Assembly (NCBI GenBank): GCA_021160885.1
Contig: JAGHBR010000322.1
Coordinates: forward strand, 1 to 13,276
DNA from: Caldisericaceae bacterium
Lineage (GTDB): Bacteria; Calditrichota; Calditrichia; Calditrichales; Calditrichaceae
Length of the DNA: 13,276 nt
Direction: 5' to 3'
The notes under the pieces were generated by a model. It had not been told where the DNA came from, searched no databases, and saw only the letters and a program-made list of their open reading frames with translations. This document shows positions 6,750 through 13,276 of the stretch, one piece after another. Position 1 is the first letter of the stretch, and the number at the start of each line of letters is the position of its first letter. Both the position numbers and the translations under genes were made by a program.

Positions 6750-7034
6750 CATTTGACTGTTAAAATTTAAGCAATCAAATCGATTAAGTAAAGGTAATTT
6801 AGCAGTAACTCATTAAACTCAAACATGGTATCGGTTAAAATTCTGGCAAAATCTTTTTTCAATCTATTAACCATAATACTTTGTATTTATTGTTGTTAGT
6901 GTCTTTTCCGTTTTCTTTTAATTGGACACAAGCCTGACCACTGTAGCCAGACAAAAATGGGGGGTATGTGTTGTCTTCAAAGTGTCAACTTGTTGAAAAG
7001 AAGTCTTTTAATTAAGCAAGTACTGAATTAAAAC
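6750..7034. other. Gene-free A/T-rich spacer
   Basis: About 285 bp between a promoter and a terminator, both belonging to leftward units. The only frames are very short and lack ribosome sites. I found no tRNA fold, long repeat or convincing conserved RNA. It may be simple spacer. Confidence 0.4.
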
Positions 7035-7062
7035 AAAAAAGGCCCCGCAATATGAGGCCTTT
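7035..7062 (-). terminator. Intrinsic terminator after the GAF/zinc-ribbon operon
   Basis: On the minus strand AAAGGCC (7062-7056) pairs with GGCCTTT (7044-7038) around an 11-nt loop, and the strand continues into a T-run (complement of A 7035-7040). It lies 34 nt after the zinc-ribbon stop codon. Confidence 0.85.
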
Positions 7063-7095
7063 AATTTAGGAATATTCCAAATTTTGGTGTACGGC

Positions 7096-7287
7096 TTAAG
7101 CGTACACTTCTTTTTCGTTACATTTGCAAACAGCCACAATCTGCTCGATAAAACGATAGGCGCCTGTTTTTTTGCTGGGCACGGTTTTTACCGTTTTTAC
7201 ATAAGTAAAAGCTTCACCGCAAACAGGGCAGGTTTTGCCATGCTTTGATTTCTGCGTTTTGCTTGCAAAATCTTGCTTCTTTGCCAT
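7096..7287 (-). CDS. Small zinc-ribbon protein, 63 aa
   Basis: Lysine-rich N-terminus (1-19), then CPVCGEAF with Cys20 and Cys23, a predicted beta-hairpin stretch (28-50), and CKC with Cys54 and Cys56. This gives a four-cysteine CxxC...CxC zinc knuckle or ribbon. Compact basic proteins of this kind usually bind nucleic acid or ribosomes, but I cannot name the family, and the CxC second half is less usual than CxxC. ATG 7287 directly abuts the TAA (7290-7288) of the GAF gene, and its perfect GGAGGA ribosome site is formed by the last two GAF codons. The two are thus translated as a coupled pair. A terminator follows. The gene is firm; the function is open. Confidence 0.85.
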   Translation of the reverse strand: MAKKQDFASKTQKSKHGKTCPVCGEAFTYVKTVKTVPSKKTGAYRFIEQIVAVCKCNEKEVYA

Positions 7288-8529
7288 TTATCCTCCAATT
7301 TGGTTTTCATAAACTATTCGATTTATTGATTGAGAGAACAACGTTGTGTAACGTTGTAATTTTTCTTTTTCCAAAACAGTAAATTTCCCTGGCTTGCTGT
7401 CTTCTAAAGTCACCATGCCAATGGCCTGTTCCTGATATTCAATAGGCACCGACAAAAAGGCACGCAAGCCATAATTGGTTTTTTCCTGCCGACTAAAACG
7501 CGGTACAAAATATTCGCCTTTGTCAATGTCATCCAGTAAATAGGGGCGATTTTTTAAAATCACCCAACCATTTAACCCTTCTTCCAATAGAAATTCACTT
7601 CCGCTTTTAAAAGGGTCTTCTTTGCCGATAGCGTAAAAAATTGTACCACGAGCTTCGTTCAGATCAAAATTTTTTCTAAAAGCAATGGTCAGTTTGCTGG
7701 CCTGAAATTCATGCGCCAAAAATTCACTAAAGCGACTTACAGCCGTTTTTAGACTTTTAGCCGAAACAACATCTCTGGCCAGTTCCAGCATTTTAGATTT
7801 TTCTTTGGATTCCTCTTTTAATTTTTCTACCAGTAACACATGGTCCAGGTACGAAAGTGTTAAATCATTAATCTTATTGATGGTTGTTTTGTCTTCTTCG
7901 TTAAAAAAATCTACCAGCTCCGCATCAAACAACCAGTACAAATTCAGCTCTTTTTCCAATTCTGTCTTAAAAGCCAGAAAAGAACGCGGAACGTAAGCTT
8001 CAGGATTGTAAAAAGGGATTAAATTCGTACCATTCTCCAGATAGTTTTCAACTAAAAAGCCATGTGCTCCGTCGACCAAATCAAGTACCGGAATCGGTTT
8101 GTTTTTAGGCGAACGAAAAACATCGTTGCGAACCAATTTATGCAACAAAATAATTTCTCTTTTGGGCAACATCAACAACAAAAATCCATTGTGCGGTAAA
8201 ATCAGATTCCAGATTACGGAGAATTGCTTTTTTAAAAGTTCAAAAACTTCCGGGTTTTTTTGTAGAGCCCTGGCCAGTAAAGCCGCACGATTTTCAAAGA
8301 ACGATTCATCTTTAATTAAGGCCTTCTCATCCGGTAGCTCATCTTCCTCCTCTTCTTCCTCTTGTTCCTGATAGTCTCCCCACAACTGATAAAGAAAGAA
8401 GAAGATTCCGCCCACAACAACAAGTTTAAAAGCCAACTTAGCCCAGAAATTCCAGGATTCCGGATTAACAAAAATGCCAATAATAGACAATAAAAAAAGA
8501 GCAACAAAATTAATTAAGGATGAATTCAT
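7288..8529 (-). CDS. Membrane-anchored tandem-GAF sensor protein without output domain
   Basis: 413 residues. Two hydrophobic helices (about 6-21 and 32-49) form an N-terminal hairpin anchor, followed by a strongly acidic stretch (QEQEEEEEEDE, 54-64). Residues about 95-230 look like a divergent GAF domain (LDLVDGAHGFLVENYLE, then a helical end). After a charged helical linker (about 232-252), residues about 255-408 form a recognisable GAF domain, with EEGLNGWVILKNRPYLLDD (316-334), LRAFLSVPIEYQEQAIGMV (355-373) and a closing helix. GAF domains bind small ligands such as cyclic nucleotides or sense redox or light. No histidine kinase, GGDEF, PP2C or DNA-binding output is attached, so the signal must pass to a partner. 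AGGA precedes ATG 8529 by 6 nt. Its stop abuts the zinc-ribbon start, making that protein the natural candidate partner by position only. Confidence 0.8.
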   Translation of the reverse strand: MNSSLINFVALFLLSIIGIFVNPESWNFWAKLAFKLVVVGGIFFFLYQLWGDYQEQEEEEEEDELPDEKALIKDESFFENRAALLARALQKNPEVFELLKKQFSVIWNLILPHNGFLLLMLPKREIILLHKLVRNDVFRSPKNKPIPVLDLVDGAHGFLVENYLENGTNLIPFYNPEAYVPRSFLAFKTELEKELNLYWLFDAELVDFFNEEDKTTINKINDLTLSYLDHVLLVEKLKEESKEKSKMLELARDVVSAKSLKTAVSRFSEFLAHEFQASKLTIAFRKNFDLNEARGTIFYAIGKEDPFKSGSEFLLEEGLNGWVILKNRPYLLDDIDKGEYFVPRFSRQEKTNYGLRAFLSVPIEYQEQAIGMVTLEDSKPGKFTVLEKEKLQRYTTLFSQSINRIVYENQIGG

Positions 8530-8710
8530 ACCTTATCCTGAAAATGATCCGGATTTTTTGCTCAATTGGCTTTTATTTTAAAAAAAATTAATTTCCGGAC
8601 CAGTAAACTTACTATTACTACAAAAACTTGTAATAATGGCATTAATAAAGTTAGGTAAATTAATAATAAAATTGTTGAAATACAAATCCCTTATTGGATG
8701 GCAGGCTGAT

Positions 8711-8746
8711 AAAATAAAAGGATTGCCAGGTACAATCCTTTTATTT
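8711..8746 (-). terminator. Intrinsic terminator after the anti-sigma gene
   Basis: Perfect stem of at least 12 bp, ATAAAAGGATTG (8714-8725) / CAATCCTTTTAT (8733-8744), with a 7-nt loop. It extends two further A-T pairs outward, and the T-rich 3' side serves as the tract on the minus strand. It lies 15 nt after the anti-sigma stop. The A/T-rich flanks could make it work in both directions, but no rightward gene ends here. Confidence 0.8.
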
Positions 8747-8760
8747 ATTATAAAACTGAA

Positions 8761-9297
8761 CTAATGCTTTTCCTGGTCAACCAACTTTAATTGATCCTGA
8801 TTAATCCTGGCCGGATTCTTTTTTACCGAATCCTGCTGATTTTGGAATTCATGTACAGAAGATTTAGAAAGCGATGGTTGGGCCAGGATGGGAGAGGCCA
8901 TTTGTTGCTGCGTTTGATTGATGCCACCTGAGGGCGTTGCGGATTCATTAAACTCCCCGGTCGGTGTGTTGATCGTTGTTAGGATAAAAAAAGTAATCAT
9001 GGCAATTAAAGCCGCTCCGGAAAGACCAAAGGTTAAATTTCTTCGGGAGAAGGTAGATGGACTATCATCAAATGCACCTCCCGAAATTCTTAAGCGTAAT
9101 TGTGAATCAAAATCCCCTGAAGTGGTTATGGGGGGTAATTGATGCAATTTAGCCGTCAGGAAAATTACGTCATCAAAAACTCGCTTACAGTCCGGGCAAT
9201 GGTTCAGGTGATCATCAACCGCAGCTTGTTCATCGGATGGGAGGTTACTCTCAATGTAATCGGATAACATCCGTTTTGCAGTATCACAACTGATCAT
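8761..9297 (-). CDS. Zinc-type (ZAS, zf-HC2) transmembrane anti-sigma factor
   Basis: 178 residues. The N-terminal domain (1-55) has the zinc anti-sigma signature: Cys4, then His30-x3-Cys34-x2-Cys37 in DDHLNHCPDC. It would clamp the cognate sigma factor in the cytoplasm. One transmembrane helix follows (about 89-109). The periplasmic tail (110-178) is Gln/Ser/Asn-rich, low in complexity and without a recognised sensor domain. ATG 9297 has GGGAG 10 nt upstream. The gene starts 18 nt after the sigma gene's stop, the standard sigma/anti-sigma order and spacing. Release of the sigma factor could be by regulated proteolysis or thiol oxidation; the HxxxCxxC type is compatible with redox sensing, but sequence alone does not decide. 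Confidence 0.9.
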   Translation of the reverse strand: MISCDTAKRMLSDYIESNLPSDEQAAVDDHLNHCPDCKRVFDDVIFLTAKLHQLPPITTSGDFDSQLRLRISGGAFDDSPSTFSRRNLTFGLSGAALIAMITFFILTTINTPTGEFNESATPSGGINQTQQQMASPILAQPSLSKSSVHEFQNQQDSVKKNPARINQDQLKLVDQEKH

Positions 9298-9315
9298 AGG
9301 CTATCTCTCCCTGAT

Positions 9316-9918
9316 TTATTTTTCGTTCATCAAATGTTTAAGATCCTCTTGTAGTTTCAGCCGCGCTCTATTGACGCGCGATTTGACGGTACCTAAAGGA
9401 ATCCCTACAATTTCTGCAATTTCTTCATAAGAAAAGCCCTGAATGTCTCTCAAAATAATCACCTGTTTAAACTTGGGCGACAACTTGTCAATTGCTTTCT
9501 GAATAATTTTGTCGGTTACAACTGTATTCGTTTCTCGTTCCGGATTGCTGTCTTCATCCGGAATGTCATAATCTTTTTCACTGGTCATAAATGAACTGAT
9601 CGACAACAGCTTCCGCCTTCTTCTTCTGCGCAACTCTGTTTTGGCCAAATTGCCGGCTATCGTGTAAATCCATGTTGAAAATTTGGCGATTTCACGATAG
9701 TAATGTTTGTTTTTAAACAACCTTAAAAAGGTTTCTTGTACAATATCTTCAGCCTCTTCCTTTTCACCGACAAAGCGGAAAACAAAATTCATTAAAGGAT
9801 CTTTGTATCGCTTTACCAGTAAATCAAAAGCATAATTATCGCCCCGCTGAAAGCGAGCAATTAATTCCTCATCCGTAGGAGAAGCCTTTGTTTTTACTGC
9901 CTTTTCAGTTTTTACCAT
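9316..9918 (-). CDS. ECF-type RNA polymerase sigma factor (RpoE-like)
   Basis: 200 residues, normal for a group-IV sigma factor. Region 2 spans about 20-90 (EEAEDIVQETFLRLF at 54-68, then KFSTWIYTIAGNLAKTELR). Region 4 spans about 138-192 with the helix-turn-helix GFSYEEIAEIVGIPLGTVKSRVNRARLKL (161-189). The linker begins with an unusual run of six arginines (97-102), continuing an otherwise typical basic end of region 2. An 18-residue Lys/Thr-rich extension precedes region 2. The start ATG 9918 has no proper ribosome site; GGAT lies immediately before it, and the candidate promoter implies a leader of only about 8 nt. The anti-sigma gene follows directly. It probably drives an envelope-stress regulon, including itself. 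Confidence 0.95.
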   Translation of the reverse strand: MVKTEKAVKTKASPTDEELIARFQRGDNYAFDLLVKRYKDPLMNFVFRFVGEKEEAEDIVQETFLRLFKNKHYYREIAKFSTWIYTIAGNLAKTELRRRRRRKLLSISSFMTSEKDYDIPDEDSNPERETNTVVTDKIIQKAIDKLSPKFKQVIILRDIQGFSYEEIAEIVGIPLGTVKSRVNRARLKLQEDLKHLMNEK

Positions 9919-9932
9919 ATCCGAACTTTCTG

Positions 9933-9961
9933 TTTAACACAACATAAAAAAAATAAGTTCC
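9933..9961 (-). promoter_or_regulatory. Candidate autoregulatory ECF promoter of the sigma gene
   Basis: On the minus strand: GGAACTT (9961-9955), a 16-nt spacer, then GTTAAA (9938-9933). GGAACTT equals the classic RpoE-type -35. The -10 matches the RpoE GTCTAA-like element only partly. ECF operons are commonly self-activated. The predicted start, near 9926, lies about 8 nt before the ATG, which would make the mRNA nearly leaderless. Confidence 0.45.
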
Positions 9962-9984
9962 GAAAAATTTAGCATTTTTTCGGA
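9959..9984. repeat. Perfect dyad overlapping the ECF -35 element
   Basis: TCCGAAAAA (9959-9967) and TTTTTCGGA (9976-9984), a 9-bp inverted repeat with an 8-nt centre. Its left arm shares bases 9959-9961 with the candidate -35. It could be an operator, or an intrinsic terminator for holA read leftward, since TTATTTTTTTT follows on that strand, or one read rightward, where GTTTTTT follows. The symmetry is certain; the role is not. Confidence 0.5.
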
Positions 9985-10182
9985 GTTTTTTGATTAAATT
10001 GCCCTGATGGCATTTCTGCACTTTTTAAATACTTAGTTTGCTTTAGTGGCTAACAAAGTACCCTGCTTCTTAAATATTCTCACATTTTAGCAAACGATGA
10101 ATAGGTGAATCCGTTAACTTTTAACGTTAGTTTCAGTTGCTTAAGACCTACTCCCTTTTTCAATTAAAAATACAATGCAAAA

Positions 10183-11178
10183 TTACAATCTGCAAATCTG
10201 GTAACAAAGTAGCTCCAATTGCGGCATTGGAATTATTTGAATCCCTTTTTGAGCCTGATCAAATTCTGTTAAAAGCTGGATGACCTTCTTTAATTGTCTA
10301 AGCGTAAATTTTTGTAAGGCAATATTAATTTCTCGCATTTGAAATTCAGCTAATTTCATTTTTTTGGCAATTTGCGTTGGCTTTAGCCCCTGTCTTTTTA
10401 GAGAAGATGCTATCAGTGCTTTTCTAAAAAAAGCAAACAACACAGCATTAATCGCGGTCGTTTCACTCCCTGTTTCGATTAGTTGATGCACAATTTTAAT
10501 ACTTTGGGACAAATTGCGTTGAGCCAATGCCTTTTGCAAGGCAAATACATTTGCCTCACGATACACGCCGGACGTTTGCTGTAAATCACTAATGCTAATC
10601 GGACTATCATCAGTTTTAAAACTAATGACTTTATCAATTTCGTTCTTTAACATTAAAATATGCGCACCAACATTGGCCACTAAGAAATGGGCAGCCTCAT
10701 TTTGAATTTTGTAGCCTAAATGTTGACAGTACTGCTGAACCCAGGCCGGCATTTGACTTTCGTAAATAGGTTTACAATTGACTACTGTTGCATATTCCGC
10801 CACTTTTTTGAAAAATTTATTTTTAGGTGTTTCATTGGCACATAAAACCAATACCGAAAATTTTGGCGGCTTGCTTAGGTATTTCTCAAAAGTATCTGGA
10901 TCTTCAATCCGCATTTTATTAAAATCGCGTACAATTACAAGTTTACGATCAGCCAGCATGGGATAGGAACTAAACTGAGACAATAATTCTGCTTGTGTGT
11001 TTTCCGTACCATACAGGACGATTTTGTTTAAATCCCGACTGCCTTTATCAGGAAACAGCTTTTTGCTCAATGCGTCAATTACCTGATCCTGAAAAAATTT
11101 TTCAGCACCATTTAATAGATAAATGCGATCAATTTTGTTTTCCGTTATTTCTTTTAACACCTGAGTGGGGGATTTCAT
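10183..11178 (-). CDS. holA: DNA polymerase III subunit delta
   Basis: 331 residues, the usual length for HolA, the clamp-loader subunit that opens the beta sliding clamp. The N-terminus KEITENKIDRIYLLNGAEKFF (9-29) matches the family's start, where the subunit adopts an AAA+ fold without a working ATP site; no Walker A is present, as expected. FSVLVLCANETPKNKFFKKV (107-126) matches the stretch just before the lid domain. Residues about 205-331 form the helical collar domain with REANVFALQKALAQRN (207-222) and LLTEFDQAQKGI (302-313), the latter corresponding to the LxxxDxxxKxG pattern of the family end. ATG 11178 has AGGGAA upstream. It stands alone, with a candidate promoter just ahead. The 201 bp after its stop hold only a short palindrome (CGTTAA/TTAACG at 10112-10126) and the dyad at 9959-9984. 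Confidence 0.93.
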   Translation of the reverse strand: MKSPTQVLKEITENKIDRIYLLNGAEKFFQDQVIDALSKKLFPDKGSRDLNKIVLYGTENTQAELLSQFSSYPMLADRKLVIVRDFNKMRIEDPDTFEKYLSKPPKFSVLVLCANETPKNKFFKKVAEYATVVNCKPIYESQMPAWVQQYCQHLGYKIQNEAAHFLVANVGAHILMLKNEIDKVISFKTDDSPISISDLQQTSGVYREANVFALQKALAQRNLSQSIKIVHQLIETGSETTAINAVLFAFFRKALIASSLKRQGLKPTQIAKKMKLAEFQMREINIALQKFTLRQLKKVIQLLTEFDQAQKGIQIIPMPQLELLCYQICRL

Positions 11179-11201
11179 GGGTTTTTCCCTAATTAATTTG
11201 C

Positions 11202-11230
11202 ATTATGTAATTTAAATGCGCAATGTACAA
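11202..11230 (-). promoter_or_regulatory. Candidate holA promoter
   Basis: On the minus strand: TTGTAC (11230-11225), a 17-nt spacer, then CATAAT (11207-11202). The -10 matches five of six consensus bases; the -35 is weak. The start point near 11195 would leave a leader of about 17 nt containing the AGGGAA ribosome site. Confidence 0.35.
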
Positions 11231-11487
11231 AGAATAAGACAATAGAACAACACTCAAAATTTAATGACTTATTATTTGCATTCGTTTATCAGTTTAACTG
11301 ATCCTTTCGTTCGCACATGGTTCGTTGTTTTCAATTTCATTTCATCGGTTTGCCAATTTTACTTCCTCCCTTTAGTCTTCCAGAGAAAGAATGAGTATGC
11401 TTTCGAATAAACAGGCTTTTAACCCAAAAACTTTCCTCTTTAAAATCTTTGGCACACCCCAGGAAAAACCGATTTAAATTTCCTGCT
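11231..11487. other. Spacer between the symporter gene and holA
   Basis: About 257 bp without a supportable gene. It contains a 15-bp palindrome ATCAGTT-T-AACTGAT (11288-11302), about 110 bp upstream of holA, which could be an operator. I see no convincing terminator after the symporter gene, so read-through into holA is possible. Confidence 0.4.
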
Positions 11488-12945
11488 TTAAAACTTTTTA
11501 GTTTTTTCCAGCCACCGGCCAAAGTGTTTTTGAAGCAAAAAGCCAAGGCCAATAATTAATCCCCATTGTAAAACAGTTGTACCAATACTGTAGGTACGGA
11601 AAGGATTCCACCATGTTTCAGGATTCCACTGAACTGACTGCCAGAACCACCAGGCCAACATGATGAGAAACTGTACCGGCATCAGGAATTTAAATAAAAT
11701 TTTTAACAGTTTTCTATTAAACTTGTATTTAAATTGTAAATTCAAAAATTCAGCAAAAAAATCTTTAACGCCGATTTTGTTCACAACAATAATAAAAAAC
11801 AACCCGCTTACCAGGAGTCCCAGTCCCCAAACCCAATCCTGATTATTGAAAAAGTCCAGAAACAGAGCGGATGGCGCGCCAAAAACAAAAGTTGCCAGTC
11901 CCACCAACAAAACGGCTTTTTTTCTTGTTAAACCAAAATCGATCAAATTTCTGGTAGCTAATTCGATCATTGAAATAAGGCTGGATAAGGCTGCAAAGAA
12001 TAATGACAAAAAGAAAATGCTGACAAAAAAAGCACCTGCCGGCATTTGGGCAAACAGTTGAGGCAAAGAAATAAAAGCTAACCCCTGGTTCCCTGCGCCT
12101 AAGATCTGATGCGCCTGCTCCATACTGGCCGAAAAGGTAAAAACAGTAGGAATAATGGCCAGCCCGGCTAAAACAGAAGCCAGGTTATTGCCAATTCCGG
12201 TCAGGAACGAATTACTGACTATTTTGTCGTTATTCTGGGCGTAAATGGCGTACGTTAGCAGCAATCCCCAGCCGGCTCCCGTTGACCAGGCCGACTGTGA
12301 AAGAGCATCCAGCCACAGACGGTGATTCAAAAACGCTGCTGGTTCAATCCGGAAAAAATAATCAATACCTGATTGGGCGCCAGGTAAGGTCAACGCCCGA
12401 AAGGCAGCTAAGATCAACAAAACAAACAATGATGGCACAATGATTTTGGAAAATCGTTCAACCCCTTTTACAACTCCCCGGTAAATAATAAAAGTGCCAA
12501 TGGCAATAGCAACAAAATGGTAAGCGACAGCTTCCACATTTAAATGAGTGAACGACTGCCACGTTTGTTGATGATCAATTGTAAAAATATTTCCTCGCAG
12601 GGAAAGAACTAAATATTTTAAGCTCCAACCGCACACAACCGAGTAGTAGAATAAAATTGCGGTTGTACAAAGCCCAACGAACCACCCCATCCAGGTAAAG
12701 CGCTGGTTAATTAAGCTAAAAGCGCCTATCGTGCCTTTTTTGGTTTTTTGACCAATACCAAATTCAACAATCAACAAAGGAATGGACCATAAAAAAAGAA
12801 ATAAAAACCAGGGAATTAAAAAGGTGCCGCCATATTGTCCGGCCAACCGCGGGAAGCGCCAGATATTGCCGGCCCCAACGGCCATACCGATTGTAGCGGC
12901 TAAAAGACCAAAACGGGAAGTAAAAAGATCTTTTTGCTTGTACAC
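11488..12945 (-). CDS. Sodium:neurotransmitter-type symporter (NSS/SNF family)
   Basis: 485 residues with about 12 membrane helices; a sodium-driven inner-membrane importer of amino acids or related amines. Helix 1 holds the signature ATIGMAVGAGNIWRFPRLA (17-35). Gly20, Ala22, Val23, Asn27 and Arg30 fall at the same numbers as the LeuT sodium-site and gate residues. Tyr101 (FYYSVVCGW) matches the LeuT substrate-gating tyrosine. Ser321/Ser322 in FFAALSSLISMIELA fit the Na2 site on helix 8. Helix 6 has SAWSTGAGWG, with Trp and Gly in place of the Phe253 and Ser256 region of LeuT, so the substrate may differ from leucine. The start is GTG at 12945, supported by AGGA 9 nt upstream inside the end of uppP. 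The 3-nt gap to the uppP stop implies coupling. Confidence 0.92.
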   Translation of the reverse strand: MYKQKDLFTSRFGLLAATIGMAVGAGNIWRFPRLAGQYGGTFLIPWFLFLFLWSIPLLIVEFGIGQKTKKGTIGAFSLINQRFTWMGWFVGLCTTAILFYYSVVCGWSLKYLVLSLRGNIFTIDHQQTWQSFTHLNVEAVAYHFVAIAIGTFIIYRGVVKGVERFSKIIVPSLFVLLILAAFRALTLPGAQSGIDYFFRIEPAAFLNHRLWLDALSQSAWSTGAGWGLLLTYAIYAQNNDKIVSNSFLTGIGNNLASVLAGLAIIPTVFTFSASMEQAHQILGAGNQGLAFISLPQLFAQMPAGAFFVSIFFLSLFFAALSSLISMIELATRNLIDFGLTRKKAVLLVGLATFVFGAPSALFLDFFNNQDWVWGLGLLVSGLFFIIVVNKIGVKDFFAEFLNLQFKYKFNRKLLKILFKFLMPVQFLIMLAWWFWQSVQWNPETWWNPFRTYSIGTTVLQWGLIIGLGFLLQKHFGRWLEKTKKF

Positions 12946-12948
12946 TTT

Positions 12949-13276
12949 TTAAAATCCTATGAAATAAATAAGCCCCAAAACAGATATGATTAAACAATAA
13001 TAACCGAACCACTGGATTTTGCCTTTTTTAACAAAATCAAGCAACCACCAGATGGCAAGGCAACCAAAGGTAAAAGAGAAAAGCGTTCCAAACGCAATGT
13101 TAAGAAATTCCGATGACGTTAAAGAACTATCGATTAGGTCTTTGGCTTTAAGAACAACAGCACCAGCCACCGCAGGAATAGACATAATAAAAGAGAAGCG
13201 GGCTACTTTTTCCTGATTACCCCCACTTAAAATTCCAGCAAAGATTGAGCTGCCACTGCGTGAAATTCCGGGTAAA
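12949..13276 (-). CDS. uppP: Undecaprenyl-diphosphatase UppP (BacA), C-terminal part, runs off right edge
   Basis: Open frame from the right edge to TAA at 12951-12949, about 109 residues. It begins in the family's active-site motif PGISRSGSS, followed by a glycine-rich turn (AGILSGGNQEKVARFSF) and SIPAVAGAVVLKAKDL, all diagnostic of BacA/UppP. At least two more hydrophobic helices follow, ending LIYFIGF. UppP removes a phosphate from undecaprenyl diphosphate in the inner membrane, recycling the lipid carrier for peptidoglycan and other envelope polymers, and overproduction gives bacitracin resistance. The upstream two-thirds, with the second acidic motif, lies outside the window. The symporter gene starts 3 nt downstream and uses a ribosome site within the last codons of this gene. 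Confidence 0.93.
   Translation of the reverse strand, partial: LPGISRSGSSIFAGILSGGNQEKVARFSFIMSIPAVAGAVVLKAKDLIDSSLTSSEFLNIAFGTLFSFTFGCLAIWWLLDFVKKGKIQWFGYYCLIISVLGLIYFIGF

Noticed and set aside
6957..7031. 24-codon plus-strand frame in the spacer before the terminator
   Set aside because: No ribosome site, no hydrophobic or conserved pattern, and composition like the surrounding spacer.
8099..8371. Plus-strand frame ending in a long serine run
   Set aside because: The serine run is the antisense of the Glu-rich stretch of the GAF protein; it is a shadow frame.
8580..8700. Promoter for the GAF operon
   Set aside because: The region is so A/T-rich that several hexamers can be matched at poor spacing or score; none stands out enough to annotate.
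11337..11552. 71-residue minus-strand frame at the end of the symporter gene
   Set aside because: Most of its start lies inside the symporter coding end in another frame, and it has no ribosome site or recognisable domain. The symporter reading is complete and normal in length, so no frameshift needs to be invoked.
1..13276. CRISPR array, phage genes, insertion sequence, toxin-antitoxin or tRNA/rRNA genes
   Set aside because: No spaced direct repeats, transposase or integrase motifs, cloverleaf folds or rRNA-like conserved stretches were seen on either strand.

Overview
The window is about 60% A+T, densely packed and typically bacterial, with ATG, TTG and GTG starts and clear Shine-Dalgarno sites. 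The gene content suggests a Gram-negative member of the Fibrobacterota-Chlorobiota-Bacteroidota (FCB) group, perhaps Calditrichota or Ignavibacteria. The grounds are a large GH13-type protein with a long helical N-terminus, TlpA-like secreted oxidoreductases, a GAF protein paired with a small zinc ribbon, and an MFSD1-like transporter. No rRNA or other phylogenetic marker is present, so this placement is inference.

Layout, left to right. (1) 1-997, minus: 5' part of a GH13-family protein running off the left edge. (2) 998-1749: a divergent intergenic region, then a 53-residue membrane protein gene (1240-1401, plus) with an ECF-type promoter and its own terminator, then a spacer with a hairpin and a REP/MITE-like palindromic element. 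(3) 1750-4541, plus: a likely three-gene operon behind a good sigma-70-type promoter: aldo/keto reductase, MFSD1-like MFS transporter, and a TTG-start YfcE/MJ0936-type phosphodiesterase. It converges with only 4 bp to spare on (4) 4546-6629, minus: a putative lipoprotein followed by a secreted two-domain TlpA-like thiol oxidoreductase. The lipoprotein ribosome site lies inside a perfect hairpin. (5) 7096-8529, minus: a membrane-anchored tandem-GAF protein whose stop codon abuts the start of a 63-residue zinc ribbon, with a terminator after it. (6) 8761-9918, minus: an ECF sigma factor and its zinc-type membrane anti-sigma factor, with a terminator and a candidate autoregulatory promoter overlapped by a dyad. 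(7) 10183-11178, minus: holA, the DNA polymerase III delta subunit. (8) 11488-13276, minus: the C-terminal part of uppP, then a GTG-start sodium:neurotransmitter-type symporter 3 nt downstream.

Most of the window is housekeeping, envelope and transport functions; there is no CRISPR, phage, transposase or defence cassette. The most distinctive points are the MFSD1-like transporter, which keeps an acidic/arginine pair at the same spacing as the animal lysosomal dipeptide transporter; a shared AAC-N17-yGT promoter architecture before the ECF sigma gene and the small membrane protein gene; and the hairpin over the lipoprotein ribosome-binding site.
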